Positions 1 to 5,086 of a DNA stretch of 5,086 bases are shown here, piece by piece. A program made the translations under genes and the position numbers. The first letter of the stretch is position 1. Each line of letters opens with the position of its first letter. Origin of the DNA: Acidobacteriota bacterium (GTDB taxonomy: Bacteria; Acidobacteriota; Blastocatellia; RBC074); NCBI GenBank assembly GCA_017991275.1, contig JAGNMH010000475.1:1-5086 (forward strand), written 5' to 3'. Under the pieces are notes generated by a model. The model saw only the letters and a program-made list of their open reading frames with translations. It was not told the DNA's origin and did no database searches.

Positions 1-263
1 CCTTTGGCATCTACCTGAACCGCGCCGTGCGTAGCGCCGAATTCCATTCCGGCTGGTAACTTGCCCCAACCACGAACCCATTCGTATTTGTGATTGCCCG
101 CGCCCAAAATTAATGGCTCATCTTTCAAATGACGGCCTGCCAGACGACGACTGGCTTCAACAGAAAAGAGAGAATCAGAAACAAAAGCCGTTGCGGCCAA
201 ACCTGCTCCCAAGCTGGCCAGAAAATTTCGCCGATTCAATTGATGATGCTCCGGTCGAGACAT
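1..263 (-). CDS. Tat-exported NHL/six-bladed beta-propeller-like protein, N-terminal part only
   Basis: The gene reads leftward from an ATG at 263-261 and runs off the left edge, so only 87 codons plus two bases are seen. Residues 1-30 form a twin-arginine signal: a polar start, then LNRRNFLAS with the RR pair at 11-12, then a small-residue hydrophobic stretch (LGAGLAATAFV). The product should therefore be exported folded to the periplasm or cell surface. After the signal, residues 51-87 (LGAGNHKYEWVRGWGKLPAG, then FGATHGAVQVDAKG) resemble the first blade of NHL-repeat or peptidyl-glycine-lyase-like six-bladed propellers, where a 'W.KLP.G..FG.THG..VD..G' pattern is typical. This is pattern recall, not a search. 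The substrate is unknown. A GGAGG ribosome site lies seven bases upstream of the ATG. The gene is divergent from the rest of the window and probably separately regulated. Confidence 0.75.
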   Translation of the reverse strand, partial: MSRPEHHQLNRRNFLASLGAGLAATAFVSDSLFSVEASRRLAGRHLKDEPLILGAGNHKYEWVRGWGKLPAGMEFGATHGAVQVDAK

Positions 264-269
264 TTGGAA

Positions 270-274
270 CCTCC
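270..274 (-). promoter_or_regulatory. Ribosome binding site of the Tat-exported protein
   Basis: On the minus strand this reads GGAGG, followed by six bases (264-269) and the ATG at 263-261. The near-ideal match and spacing fix the start that places the twin-arginine pair at residues 11-12. Confidence 0.7.
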
Positions 275-317
275 GTTGATGTTTAGTTTGAAATTGTTGT
301 GATAGAAGTGCGAGCAG

Positions 318-346
318 TTTCTACCCCAGCAATCATCATTTCGCAA
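318..346 (-). promoter_or_regulatory. Candidate sigma-70-type promoter for the leftward gene
   Basis: On the minus strand a -35-like TTGCGA (346-341) is separated by exactly 17 bases from a -10-like TAGAAA (323-318). Each hexamer matches the consensus at four of six positions. Transcription would start near 310, giving a leader of about 45 bases that contains the GGAGG ribosome site. The spacing and location are good but the hexamers are only moderate, so this is a candidate. Confidence 0.35.
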
Positions 347-369
347 CTCAATCTTTACGAATCGGCGGA

Positions 370-397
370 TTGATAAAAGCAGCGACAGCGCTTTAAC
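370..397 (+). promoter_or_regulatory. Candidate sigma-70-type promoter for the membrane protein/regulator operon
   Basis: TTGATA (370-375) lies 16 bases upstream of TTTAAC (392-397). The first hexamer matches the -35 consensus at four of six positions and the second matches the -10 consensus at four of six. Transcription would start near 404-405, directly before the palindrome at 407-418. That geometry would let a repressor on the palindrome block initiation. The hexamers alone are weak, and the argument rests mainly on the arrangement. Confidence 0.3.
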
Positions 398-406
398 TTT
401 ATGAAA

Positions 407-418
407 ACAAGTACTTGT
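407..418. promoter_or_regulatory. Perfect 12-bp palindrome, putative operator
   Basis: ACAAGTACTTGT is its own reverse complement with no mismatch and no spacer. The symmetry does not extend outward (A at 406 faces C at 419). It lies 21 bases before the ATG at 439 of the membrane protein gene, just after a candidate promoter, in an operon whose second gene encodes a winged-helix regulator. Such dimeric regulators bind two-fold symmetric sites, often in their own promoters. Assigning this site to that regulator is inference. Confidence 0.45.
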
Positions 419-438
419 CAAAAGGCATCCTCGCGGCT

Positions 439-1083
439 ATGATCCCGCGCGTTATGGGCACACTCCACAAATTACGTCCCGAAAATCAGGAACAAGAGGC
501 GACGCCAATTCCCACGCTTCATGGTCGAGCGATGGATAACCTGCGCTTTATACGCGAGACAATGGAGCGAGCGTCATCTTTCACCGCCGTTCCTGGTTGG
601 GGAGGCGTGCTGGTAGGAGTAACGGCTTTGATTGCGGCCATAATCGCTGCACAAGTACCGCATGAGCATGAATGGATGTACGTCTGGGGTTACGAACTGC
701 CGTTGGCGCTGTTAATCGGCGGATTGACGATGAAACGTAAGGCCATGGCAGCTCAGGTAAAACTACTCTCGCCTCCCGGTCGCCAGTTCACACTAAGCCT
801 GGCACCGCCGCTAATTGCCGGAGCGGTGCTTTCCATTGCGTTGGCACGAGTCGAAGCTTACGACGTGTTGCCGGGTATGTGGCTTCTGCTTTACGGCGCC
901 GGAGTAGTTACAGGCGGCGCATTTTCAGTCAAGGTTGTGCCCGTAATGGGAATCTGCTTTATGGTTTTGGGAGCGATAACGCTTACCGCCCCAGCTCAAT
1001 GGAACAATTATTTTCTGGCTGCCGGTTTCGGAGTCCTGCACATCGGCTTCGGAATCATTATCGCAAGGAGGCACGGTGGCTAA
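439..1083 (+). CDS. Conserved-looking six-pass membrane protein of unknown function, paired with a winged-helix regulator
   Basis: With the ATG at 439 the product has 214 residues. A polar N-terminal stretch of about 50 residues (including DNLRFIRETMERASSF) is followed by six hydrophobic segments, at roughly residues 54-72, 81-97, 120-138, 145-163, 166-184 and 191-209. It ends in a basic tail (ARRHGG), which suits an inner-membrane protein with cytoplasmic ends. No catalytic motif or named transporter signature is visible. I recall similar proteins preceding HTH_34-type regulators in Acidobacteriota, with the same 'LRFIRETME...FTAVPGWGG' and 'FGIIIARR' features, but can assign no function; it might sense or modulate the regulator. 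The gene overlaps the regulator by eight bases, so the two are co-translated. The start is uncertain: TTG at 415 lies inside the palindrome, ATG at 454 and 532 are also in frame, and none has a strong ribosome site. Confidence 0.8.
   Translation: MIPRVMGTLHKLRPENQEQEATPIPTLHGRAMDNLRFIRETMERASSFTAVPGWGGVLVGVTALIAAIIAAQVPHEHEWMYVWGYELPLALLIGGLTMKRKAMAAQVKLLSPPGRQFTLSLAPPLIAGAVLSIALARVEAYDVLPGMWLLLYGAGVVTGGAFSVKVVPVMGICFMVLGAITLTAPAQWNNYFLAAGFGVLHIGFGIIIARRHGG
1065..1071 (+). promoter_or_regulatory. Ribosome binding site of the winged-helix regulator
   Basis: AAGGAGG lies inside the last codons of the membrane protein gene, four bases before the GTG at 1076. It is the strongest Shine-Dalgarno sequence in the window and supports the non-ATG start and the 8-base overlap. 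The spacing is slightly short. Confidence 0.7.
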
Positions 1084-1468
1084 ACCATCTCAATCAACAA
1101 CACCGCTAACTAAACAGCAGGCAAAGGCTCGCCCCGGAGCACGTGTCTTGCGTGCGCTGCAAGCCGCTGAACGAGCGCCTGAATTGGACAACCTGATCCA
1201 CGAACGCATTCGACTGGGAATCGTCAGTGCGTTGGCGGCAAATAATTCACTGACATTCAGCGAATTAAAAGAATTGCTGAAGACCACCGATGGCAATGTC
1301 AGCGTTCATGCCCGGAAACTGGAGGATGCGGGCTACGTCAATTGCTCAAAGTCGTTTGAGGGTCGAGTTCCCAGGACAGAATATCAATTGACTGGCGTCG
1401 GCCGTCAGGCATTGGAACAATATCTGGATCATATGGAAGCCCTGATCCGAGCCGCACGCGAACGGTAA
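1076..1468 (+). CDS. Winged-helix transcriptional regulator, HTH_34 / MarR-like
   Basis: This is a 130-residue cytoplasmic DNA-binding protein starting at GTG. The first 30 residues are basic and probably disordered. The winged helix spans about residues 38-125. 'RIRLGIVSALAANNSLTF' forms the first helices, and SELKELLKTTDGNVSVHARK (62-81) holds the helix-turn-helix with the TDGNVSVH recognition helix. KLEDAGYV then leads into the wing (SKSFEGRVPRTEYQLT), and GRQALEQYLDHMEALI forms the dimerisation helix. The 'TDGN.S.H.RKLE.AGY' and 'P.T.Y.LT..GR.AL..YL' patterns are hallmarks of HTH_34 proteins, a short MarR/ArsR-like group. There is no ligand domain and no cysteine cluster, so the signal is unknown. 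It overlaps the upstream membrane protein gene by eight bases and has its own strong ribosome site. Autoregulation through the palindrome at 407-418 is a reasonable inference. Confidence 0.88.
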   Translation: MAKPSQSTTPLTKQQAKARPGARVLRALQAAERAPELDNLIHERIRLGIVSALAANNSLTFSELKELLKTTDGNVSVHARKLEDAGYVNCSKSFEGRVPRTEYQLTGVGRQALEQYLDHMEALIRAARER

Positions 1469-1540
1469 TCTCAACCAATTCGCTTTACCGGCTGGTGCGT
1501 TTTAACCTGTCCGGCGTCGTCATTTTACAAAGAGGTCACA

Positions 1541-1547
1541 AGAGGAG
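1541..1547 (+). promoter_or_regulatory. Ribosome binding site of the YjbQ-family gene
   Basis: AGAGGAG stands four bases before the ATG at 1552. It decides the start against an in-frame GTG at 1495, which has no ribosome site and would add 19 residues unlike the family. Confidence 0.6.
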
Positions 1548-1551
1548 ATTT

Positions 1552-2040
1552 ATGATTCAACTGGCTATGGTTGAAGAAAAAATAAGCGCAGGTTTGCGCG
1601 CCCACCACGACGAAATTCGTCTGCATACCACCGGATGCCTTGAGTTCATTGATTTGACATCGCGCATCGCAAACATCGTCGCCCATTCCGGCATTCGCTT
1701 CGGAATGGTCAACGTCCAAACTAAACACACCACCACCGCGCTTATCATCAACGAAAACGAACCACTGCTGATCGAAGATTTGAAGCGATTGCTGGATCAA
1801 CATGCACCGCGCAACGGCGAATACGAACACAACGATTTCAGCCGTCGCGTTGACATTCCACCCGACGAACCGGCCAACGGCCATTCGCACTGCAAAGCCC
1901 TGTTCCTGCCTGCGTCAATAATGCTGAATGTCGCTGACGGCAGATTGCAACTTGGCAGATGGCAGAGCCTGTTTCTTATCGAACTTGACGAAGGCCGCGA
2001 CCGCAGCGTTTCGGTAATCGTGATGGGGCAAGCCGCTTAA
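1552..2040 (+). CDS. YjbQ / UPF0047 family protein (secondary thiamine-phosphate synthase-like)
   Basis: The product is a 162-residue soluble protein. The conserved blocks of the UPF0047/YjbQ family appear in order: HTTT at 59-62, INENE at 66-70, D76 in the following helix, HND at 93-95, NGHSH at 109-113, DGRLQLGRWQ at 129-138, and ELDEGRDR at 144-151 before the final strand (VSVIVMG). The histidine, aspartate and asparagine residues that cluster in the family's putative anion- or metal-binding site are all present, so the protein should be intact. Escherichia coli YjbQ has weak thiamine-phosphate synthase activity when overproduced, which gave the family its name, but its physiological role is unsettled and no thiamine gene is seen here. 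Family members are usually about 130-140 residues; the extra length is N-terminal. It lies 83 bases after the regulator and 56 before the radical SAM gene, and could be co-transcribed with either. Confidence 0.9.
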   Translation: MIQLAMVEEKISAGLRAHHDEIRLHTTGCLEFIDLTSRIANIVAHSGIRFGMVNVQTKHTTTALIINENEPLLIEDLKRLLDQHAPRNGEYEHNDFSRRVDIPPDEPANGHSHCKALFLPASIMLNVADGRLQLGRWQSLFLIELDEGRDRSVSVIVMGQAA

Positions 2041-2084
2041 GCTTCCCGCTCCGCGCGTATTTGAAGTTGTCAGAACCTTATACT

Positions 2085-2088
2085 GGAG
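2085..2088 (+). promoter_or_regulatory. Ribosome binding site of the radical SAM gene
   Basis: GGAG lies eight bases before the ATG at 2097. It favours that start over an in-frame TTG at 2061, which has no ribosome site and would add 12 residues in front of the MKVKMILPA opening typical of these enzymes. Confidence 0.55.
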
Positions 2089-2096
2089 AACACAGA

Positions 2097-3533
2097 ATGA
2101 AGGTCAAGATGATTTTACCGGCACTGACCGAAGCAAAGAGTCCATTCTGGCGTCCAATCAAATACTCGCTGTTTCCGCCGTTAGGTTTGGCTTCGCTTGC
2201 GGGCCATCTGGACGAAAACGACCAGACCACTTTGCAGGACGAGCATGTCGAAACGCTCGATCTCAATGATGAACCCGACCTTGTGGTCATTCAGGTTTAC
2301 ATCACCTCAGCAAAGCGTGCTTACGAAATTGCCGACCACTATCGCCTACGCGGAGCTTACGTTGTGCTCGGCGGGCTGCACGTAACTTCGTTGCCGGAAG
2401 AGGCCGCGGCGCATGCCGACACCATTTTCCTCGGCCCCGGCGAAGATACCTGGCCGGAATTCCTTAAAGACTTTCGCGCCCGCCAACCCAGGCAGCTTTA
2501 TCGTTCACAAATCCGCACGTTGTTGGGCGTGCCAAAAGTGCGGCGCGACCTGATCAAACGCCATCTTTACCTGGTCCCAAATTCGATCGTGGTTTCGCGC
2601 GGCTGCCCGCACTCCTGCGACTTCTGTTACAAAGAGGCTTTCTTTGAAGGCGGCAAATCCTTTTACACGCAAACCGTGGACGATGCGCTCGGCGAAATCG
2701 AACGATTGCCGGGGCGACACCTTTACTTTCTGGACGATCATTTGTTCGGTAATCCGCGCTTTGCCGCTGCGCTGTTCGATGGAATGAAAGGTATGGGAAG
2801 GTTGTGGCAGGCCGCAGGCACTGTCAAATCCATCCTTGAACCTTCCCTGTTGGAAAAGGCTGTGGACTGCGGCCTGCGCAGCTTGTTCGTCGGCTTTGAG
2901 ACCTTAAACCCTGCAAACCTCCGTCAGCAGAACAAGTATCAAAATCTCAACCGTGATTACACTGCTGCCATTAGGCGGCTTCATAATCTGGGTGTGATGG
3001 TCAACGGCAGCTTCGTATTCGGCATGGACGACGATGACGAATCAGTCTTCATGCACACTGTGGAATGGGCGATTGAGCAAAGCATCGAGACCGCGACCTT
3101 TCATATTCTGACGCCTTACCCGGGCACAGCGCTCTATCAGCGTATGAAGGCGCAAGGACGTATGACCAGCGACAACTGGGACTTGTTCGATACCCGACAC
3201 ACCGTTTTTCGTCCGGCCAGAATCAGCGCCGAAGCTTTAGAGGAAGGTTACTGGCGCGCCTATAAAGATTTCTACCGATGGAGCTCCATTGGCCGCGGCG
3301 CTTGGCAAAAGGCAGACTGGAGCGGGCGCTTGCGGCATCTGGCCTATGCCGGGGGGTGGAAGAAGTTTGAACCGTTGTGGGATTGGGTCATCCGCGCAAA
3401 GCGAGTTGGCACCCTGCTGCCAGCGTTAGAGACAATTCTGTCAGGCTTTGGTAATCACTCCACTGCCATGACCAAGATTCAGGAAGTAATGCCAAAAGAA
3501 TTGGACGAAGACTGCCTGGCCACACCACGCTAG
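2097..3533 (+). CDS. B12-binding-domain radical SAM enzyme, substrate unknown
   Basis: The product has 478 residues and two recognisable domains. Residues 1-130 look like a cobalamin-binding Rossmann domain: MKVKMILPAL, FPPLGLASLAGHL (26-38), DLVVIQVYIT (61-70), then VVLGGLHVTSLPEEAAAHAD (89-108) and LGPGEDTWPEFL (112-123). The radical SAM core follows with RGCPHSCDFCY, giving the CX3CX2C cluster cysteines C170, C174 and C177. Further core strands are HLYFLDDHLFGNP (208-220), LRSLFVGFETLNP (260-272) and GSFVFGMDDDDESVF (304-318), and PYPGTALYQRM (340-350) closes the core. A C-terminal extension of about 100 residues is rich in aromatic and basic residues (WRAYKDFYRW). This is the class B architecture whose members often do methyl transfers or ring chemistry. 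Hopanoid and bacteriochlorophyll enzymes share the layout, but nothing here assigns a substrate. There is no signal peptide, so it should be cytoplasmic. The canonical cobalamin DxHxxG motif is absent, as in many of this class. Confidence 0.9.
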   Translation: MKVKMILPALTEAKSPFWRPIKYSLFPPLGLASLAGHLDENDQTTLQDEHVETLDLNDEPDLVVIQVYITSAKRAYEIADHYRLRGAYVVLGGLHVTSLPEEAAAHADTIFLGPGEDTWPEFLKDFRARQPRQLYRSQIRTLLGVPKVRRDLIKRHLYLVPNSIVVSRGCPHSCDFCYKEAFFEGGKSFYTQTVDDALGEIERLPGRHLYFLDDHLFGNPRFAAALFDGMKGMGRLWQAAGTVKSILEPSLLEKAVDCGLRSLFVGFETLNPANLRQQNKYQNLNRDYTAAIRRLHNLGVMVNGSFVFGMDDDDESVFMHTVEWAIEQSIETATFHILTPYPGTALYQRMKAQGRMTSDNWDLFDTRHTVFRPARISAEALEEGYWRAYKDFYRWSSIGRGAWQKADWSGRLRHLAYAGGWKKFEPLWDWVIRAKRVGTLLPALETILSGFGNHSTAMTKIQEVMPKELDEDCLATPR

Positions 3534-3584
3534 AAAAATTCTTTTTCCGGCTGTTAACTTTTTTCCGCTCTCGTCGTTTTGGCT

Positions 3585-3591
3585 GGTGGAG
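3585..3591 (+). promoter_or_regulatory. Ribosome binding site of the first ABC permease
   Basis: GGTGGAG ends nine bases before the ATG at 3601. The in-frame GTG at 3586 falls inside this site and so is unlikely to be the start. Confidence 0.5.
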
Positions 3592-3600
3592 ATTCCAGCT

Positions 3601-4845
3601 ATGAAACGACTTTTCTACTTCTTCGCTGATGCAGCGCGAATTGCGCTGCAATCCATCTTCGCGCACAAACTGCGCGCCTTCCTGACACTCATAGGCATGA
3701 TTATCGGCGTCGCTTCGGTCGTCGTAGTTGGAGCTTCGATCAACGGCTTCAACAGCTATGTGCTTTCAACCGTTTCCAAAATCTTGGGCGTCAACCATTT
3801 TATGATCGCTCAATTTGCACACGAAGGTGAGCGAACTGAAGAAGAATGGGAACGCGCCATGAAGCGCAACAAACAACTTTATGTTGGGGATTACGAATGG
3901 CTGGCCGAGCATTGCAAATCCTGCCAGGAAGTAGGCGCGCAATCTAACGCCCGAACCAATCTAAAATATGAAGATCGTGAAATCTTCGGCACTGGCATCC
4001 TTGGTGTCACCGCCAATATGGTGGATGTCGAAAATAAAACCATCTCCGAAGGCCGCTTTCTGGCTCCGCATGAGGTTGACCGCGCCGCGCTGGTTTGCGT
4101 TATCGGAGGCGACGTCAGAGAAAAATTCTTCGCCGGAACCGACCCTATAGGCAAAACTCTGAAGATAAATAATTTGCCTATGACCATCATTGGCGTCGAA
4201 GAAAAGCGCGGCCCTTTTATGGGTCAATCAATTGATAACCATGTCTATATCCCGATTACAACTCATGGAAAGTTATTCGGACTGCGCCAAAGCCTTCAGC
4301 TTCATGGCAAAGCCGCAAACCGCGAAAGTTTCAGGGCCACCATCGAAGAAGCTCAAATGGTAATGCGAAACCGTCACAAGCTGTTGGGCAACGAAGAAGA
4401 CGATTTTGGAATAGTAAACACCGATGGCGTCAACAATCAGGTAGATCGGTTCACCGGCATGATCGCTCTGGTTGTCACACCGATCACTTTGCTGTCGCTG
4501 GTGGTAGGCGGAATCGTAGTCATGAACATCATGCTGGTTTCGGTAACAGAGCGAACTTTCGAGATAGGTCTTCGCAAGGCGGTCGGCGCAAAGAAACGGC
4601 AAATACTGGCGCAATTTATGATCGAATCGTCGCTGTTGGCCGGAGTCGGAGGCGTACTTGGCTTGATGCTGGCTTCCCTGCTTTCCTGGATCGTGCGCGT
4701 CACGACTCCAATCCCGATGACTATTACTTTTGGTTATATATTGCTGGCCTTGTTGGTATCAGGCGGAATAGGAATGATTGCCGGAATCTATCCGGCATTC
4801 AAAGCATCGCGTCTGGACCCAATCGTGGCCTTGTCGAAGAACTGA
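3601..4845 (+). CDS. MacB/FtsX-type ABC transporter permease
   Basis: The product is a complete 414-residue inner-membrane permease of the MacB/LolC/FtsX fold. Residues 1-24 are an amphipathic cytoplasmic lead (ALQSIFAHKLRAFLT), followed by membrane segment 1 (about 27-48, IGMIIGVASVVVV). A periplasmic MacB_PCD domain spans about 49-285, with GVTANMVDVENKTISEGRFL at 135-154 and FAGTDPIGKTLKINNLPMTI at 177-196. Three more membrane segments follow, at about 286-316, 338-366 and 376-398, forming the FtsX domain. GLRKAVGAKKRQILAQFMIE (323-342) is the cytoplasmic coupling helix that contacts the ATPase, and GIYPAFKASRLDPIVAL (395-411) is the usual C-terminal signature. Such permeases drive export or periplasmic work using a separate ATPase, which is not in this window. 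The N-terminal half of a paralogue follows 37 bases later. C105 and C108 form a CxxC in the periplasmic domain. The transported substrate is unknown. Confidence 0.92.
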   Translation: MKRLFYFFADAARIALQSIFAHKLRAFLTLIGMIIGVASVVVVGASINGFNSYVLSTVSKILGVNHFMIAQFAHEGERTEEEWERAMKRNKQLYVGDYEWLAEHCKSCQEVGAQSNARTNLKYEDREIFGTGILGVTANMVDVENKTISEGRFLAPHEVDRAALVCVIGGDVREKFFAGTDPIGKTLKINNLPMTIIGVEEKRGPFMGQSIDNHVYIPITTHGKLFGLRQSLQLHGKAANRESFRATIEEAQMVMRNRHKLLGNEEDDFGIVNTDGVNNQVDRFTGMIALVVTPITLLSLVVGGIVVMNIMLVSVTERTFEIGLRKAVGAKKRQILAQFMIESSLLAGVGGVLGLMLASLLSWIVRVTTPIPMTITFGYILLALLVSGGIGMIAGIYPAFKASRLDPIVALSKN

Positions 4846-4882
4846 GTCGGTACCGCGCGTGTAAGCAAGCGGATTGAATTGT

Positions 4883-5086
4883 ATGAAGATCAAATCTCTG
4901 TTCCCAACTGAAACCGTGACAATGGCGATTGGCACGATTCGCGCTCACAAATTCCGCAGTTCGTTAACCGTGCTTGGCATCGTAGTCGGAGTCATGACCG
5001 TAGTCGCTGTTGCTTCGATTCTGACGGGTTTGCGAGCGCGCATCGTTTCGATGGTTGAAGAATACGGCACAAACAATATCTACGCT
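4883..5086 (+). CDS. Second MacB/FtsX-type ABC permease, N-terminal part only
   Basis: The gene opens with an ATG at 4883 and is still open at the right edge, giving exactly 68 codons. TVTMAIGTIRAHKFRSSLTV followed by LGIVVGVMTVVAVASIL (residues 33-49) matches the N-terminal amphipathic helix and first membrane segment of MacB-type permeases. It aligns with AARIALQSIFAHKLRAFLTL...IGMIIGVASVVVV of the preceding gene, so the two are paralogues. The last residues (LRARIVSMVEEYGTNNIYA) begin the periplasmic domain. Only a weak ribosome site (GCGGA, 4869-4873) is present. The in-frame region is closed upstream by TAA at 4862, so the start cannot move by more than a few codons. The short gap and same strand suggest co-transcription and a two-permease transporter. 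Confidence 0.88.
   Translation, partial: MKIKSLFPTETVTMAIGTIRAHKFRSSLTVLGIVVGVMTVVAVASILTGLRARIVSMVEEYGTNNIYA

Noticed and set aside
401..442. A 13-codon reading frame from ATG 401 whose TGA overlaps ATG 439 (ATGA), like a leader peptide with coupled re-initiation.
   Set aside because: It has no ribosome site, overlaps the palindrome, and would start before the predicted transcription start. The ATGA overlap could easily arise by chance.
879..1109. Plus-strand open frame overlapping the end of the membrane protein and the start of the regulator.
   Set aside because: Its product is an arginine- and serine-rich out-of-frame translation of a well-supported membrane protein, without domain resemblance.
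1495..1551. Longer form of the YjbQ-family protein from GTG 1495.
   Set aside because: There is no ribosome site before 1495, while AGAGGAG precedes ATG 1552. The added 19 residues are outside the family's conserved region.
1525..1890. Long minus-strand open frames within the YjbQ gene and, similarly, at 2505-2741, 3388-3666, 3891-4227 and 4273-4703.
   Set aside because: They lie opposite well-supported plus-strand genes, resemble no family, and show no ribosome sites. They are antisense shadows.
2079..2084. TATACT, a good -10 hexamer, in the gap before the radical SAM gene.
   Set aside because: No acceptable -35 lies 16-18 bases upstream, and transcription starting near 2091 would lose the GGAG ribosome site at 2085-2088.
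3533..3547. A short hairpin (GAAAAA, loop TTC, TTTTTC) right after the radical SAM stop, with a T-run further on, as a possible terminator.
   Set aside because: The stem is six pairs, five of them A-T, with a three-base loop, and the T-run is not adjacent. It is too weak to call an intrinsic terminator.
1..5086. A defence island, mobile element, CRISPR array or biosynthetic cluster as the hoped-for new system.
   Set aside because: No repeats in array form, no transposase, integrase, nuclease or toxin-antitoxin genes, and no clear multi-enzyme pathway are seen. The genes belong to common families in ordinary spacing.

Overview
This window looks like ordinary chromosome from a Gram-negative-type bacterium of roughly balanced GC content. 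It shows no tRNA, rRNA, CRISPR array, insertion sequence, integrase or phage gene. The best guess is Acidobacteriota. That rests on recalled similarity: a short winged-helix regulator fused by overlap to a small multi-pass membrane protein, tandem MacB-type permeases, and a Tat-exported beta-propeller protein are all familiar there. It is an inference, not a measurement.

Layout. The left edge (1-263, minus strand) holds the start of a Tat-exported protein that resembles NHL/six-bladed beta-propeller proteins. A 175-base divergent intergenic region (264-438) follows, with a candidate promoter for each direction. It also holds a perfect 12-bp palindrome at 407-418, placed where a repressor operator would lie for the rightward genes. 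All further genes are on the plus strand. They are a six-pass membrane protein (439-1083), overlapped by 8 bases by a HTH_34/MarR-like winged-helix regulator (1076-1468); a YjbQ/UPF0047 family protein (1552-2040); a B12-binding-domain radical SAM enzyme (2097-3533); a complete MacB/FtsX-type ABC permease (3601-4845); and the first 68 codons of a second, paralogous permease (4883 to the right edge).

How they may work together. The membrane protein and the regulator are almost certainly co-transcribed and translationally coupled, and the palindrome suggests the regulator controls its own operon. The two permeases most likely form the two halves of one exporter or lipoprotein-release-type transporter, whose ATPase is not visible here. 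YjbQ and the radical SAM enzyme sit between these modules with gaps of 83, 56 and 67 bases and no convincing terminator. One long transcript is possible, but a shared pathway is not shown by the sequence.

No clearly new system is visible. The items most worth a second look are the putative operator, the membrane-protein/regulator module, and the radical SAM enzyme of unknown substrate next to YjbQ.
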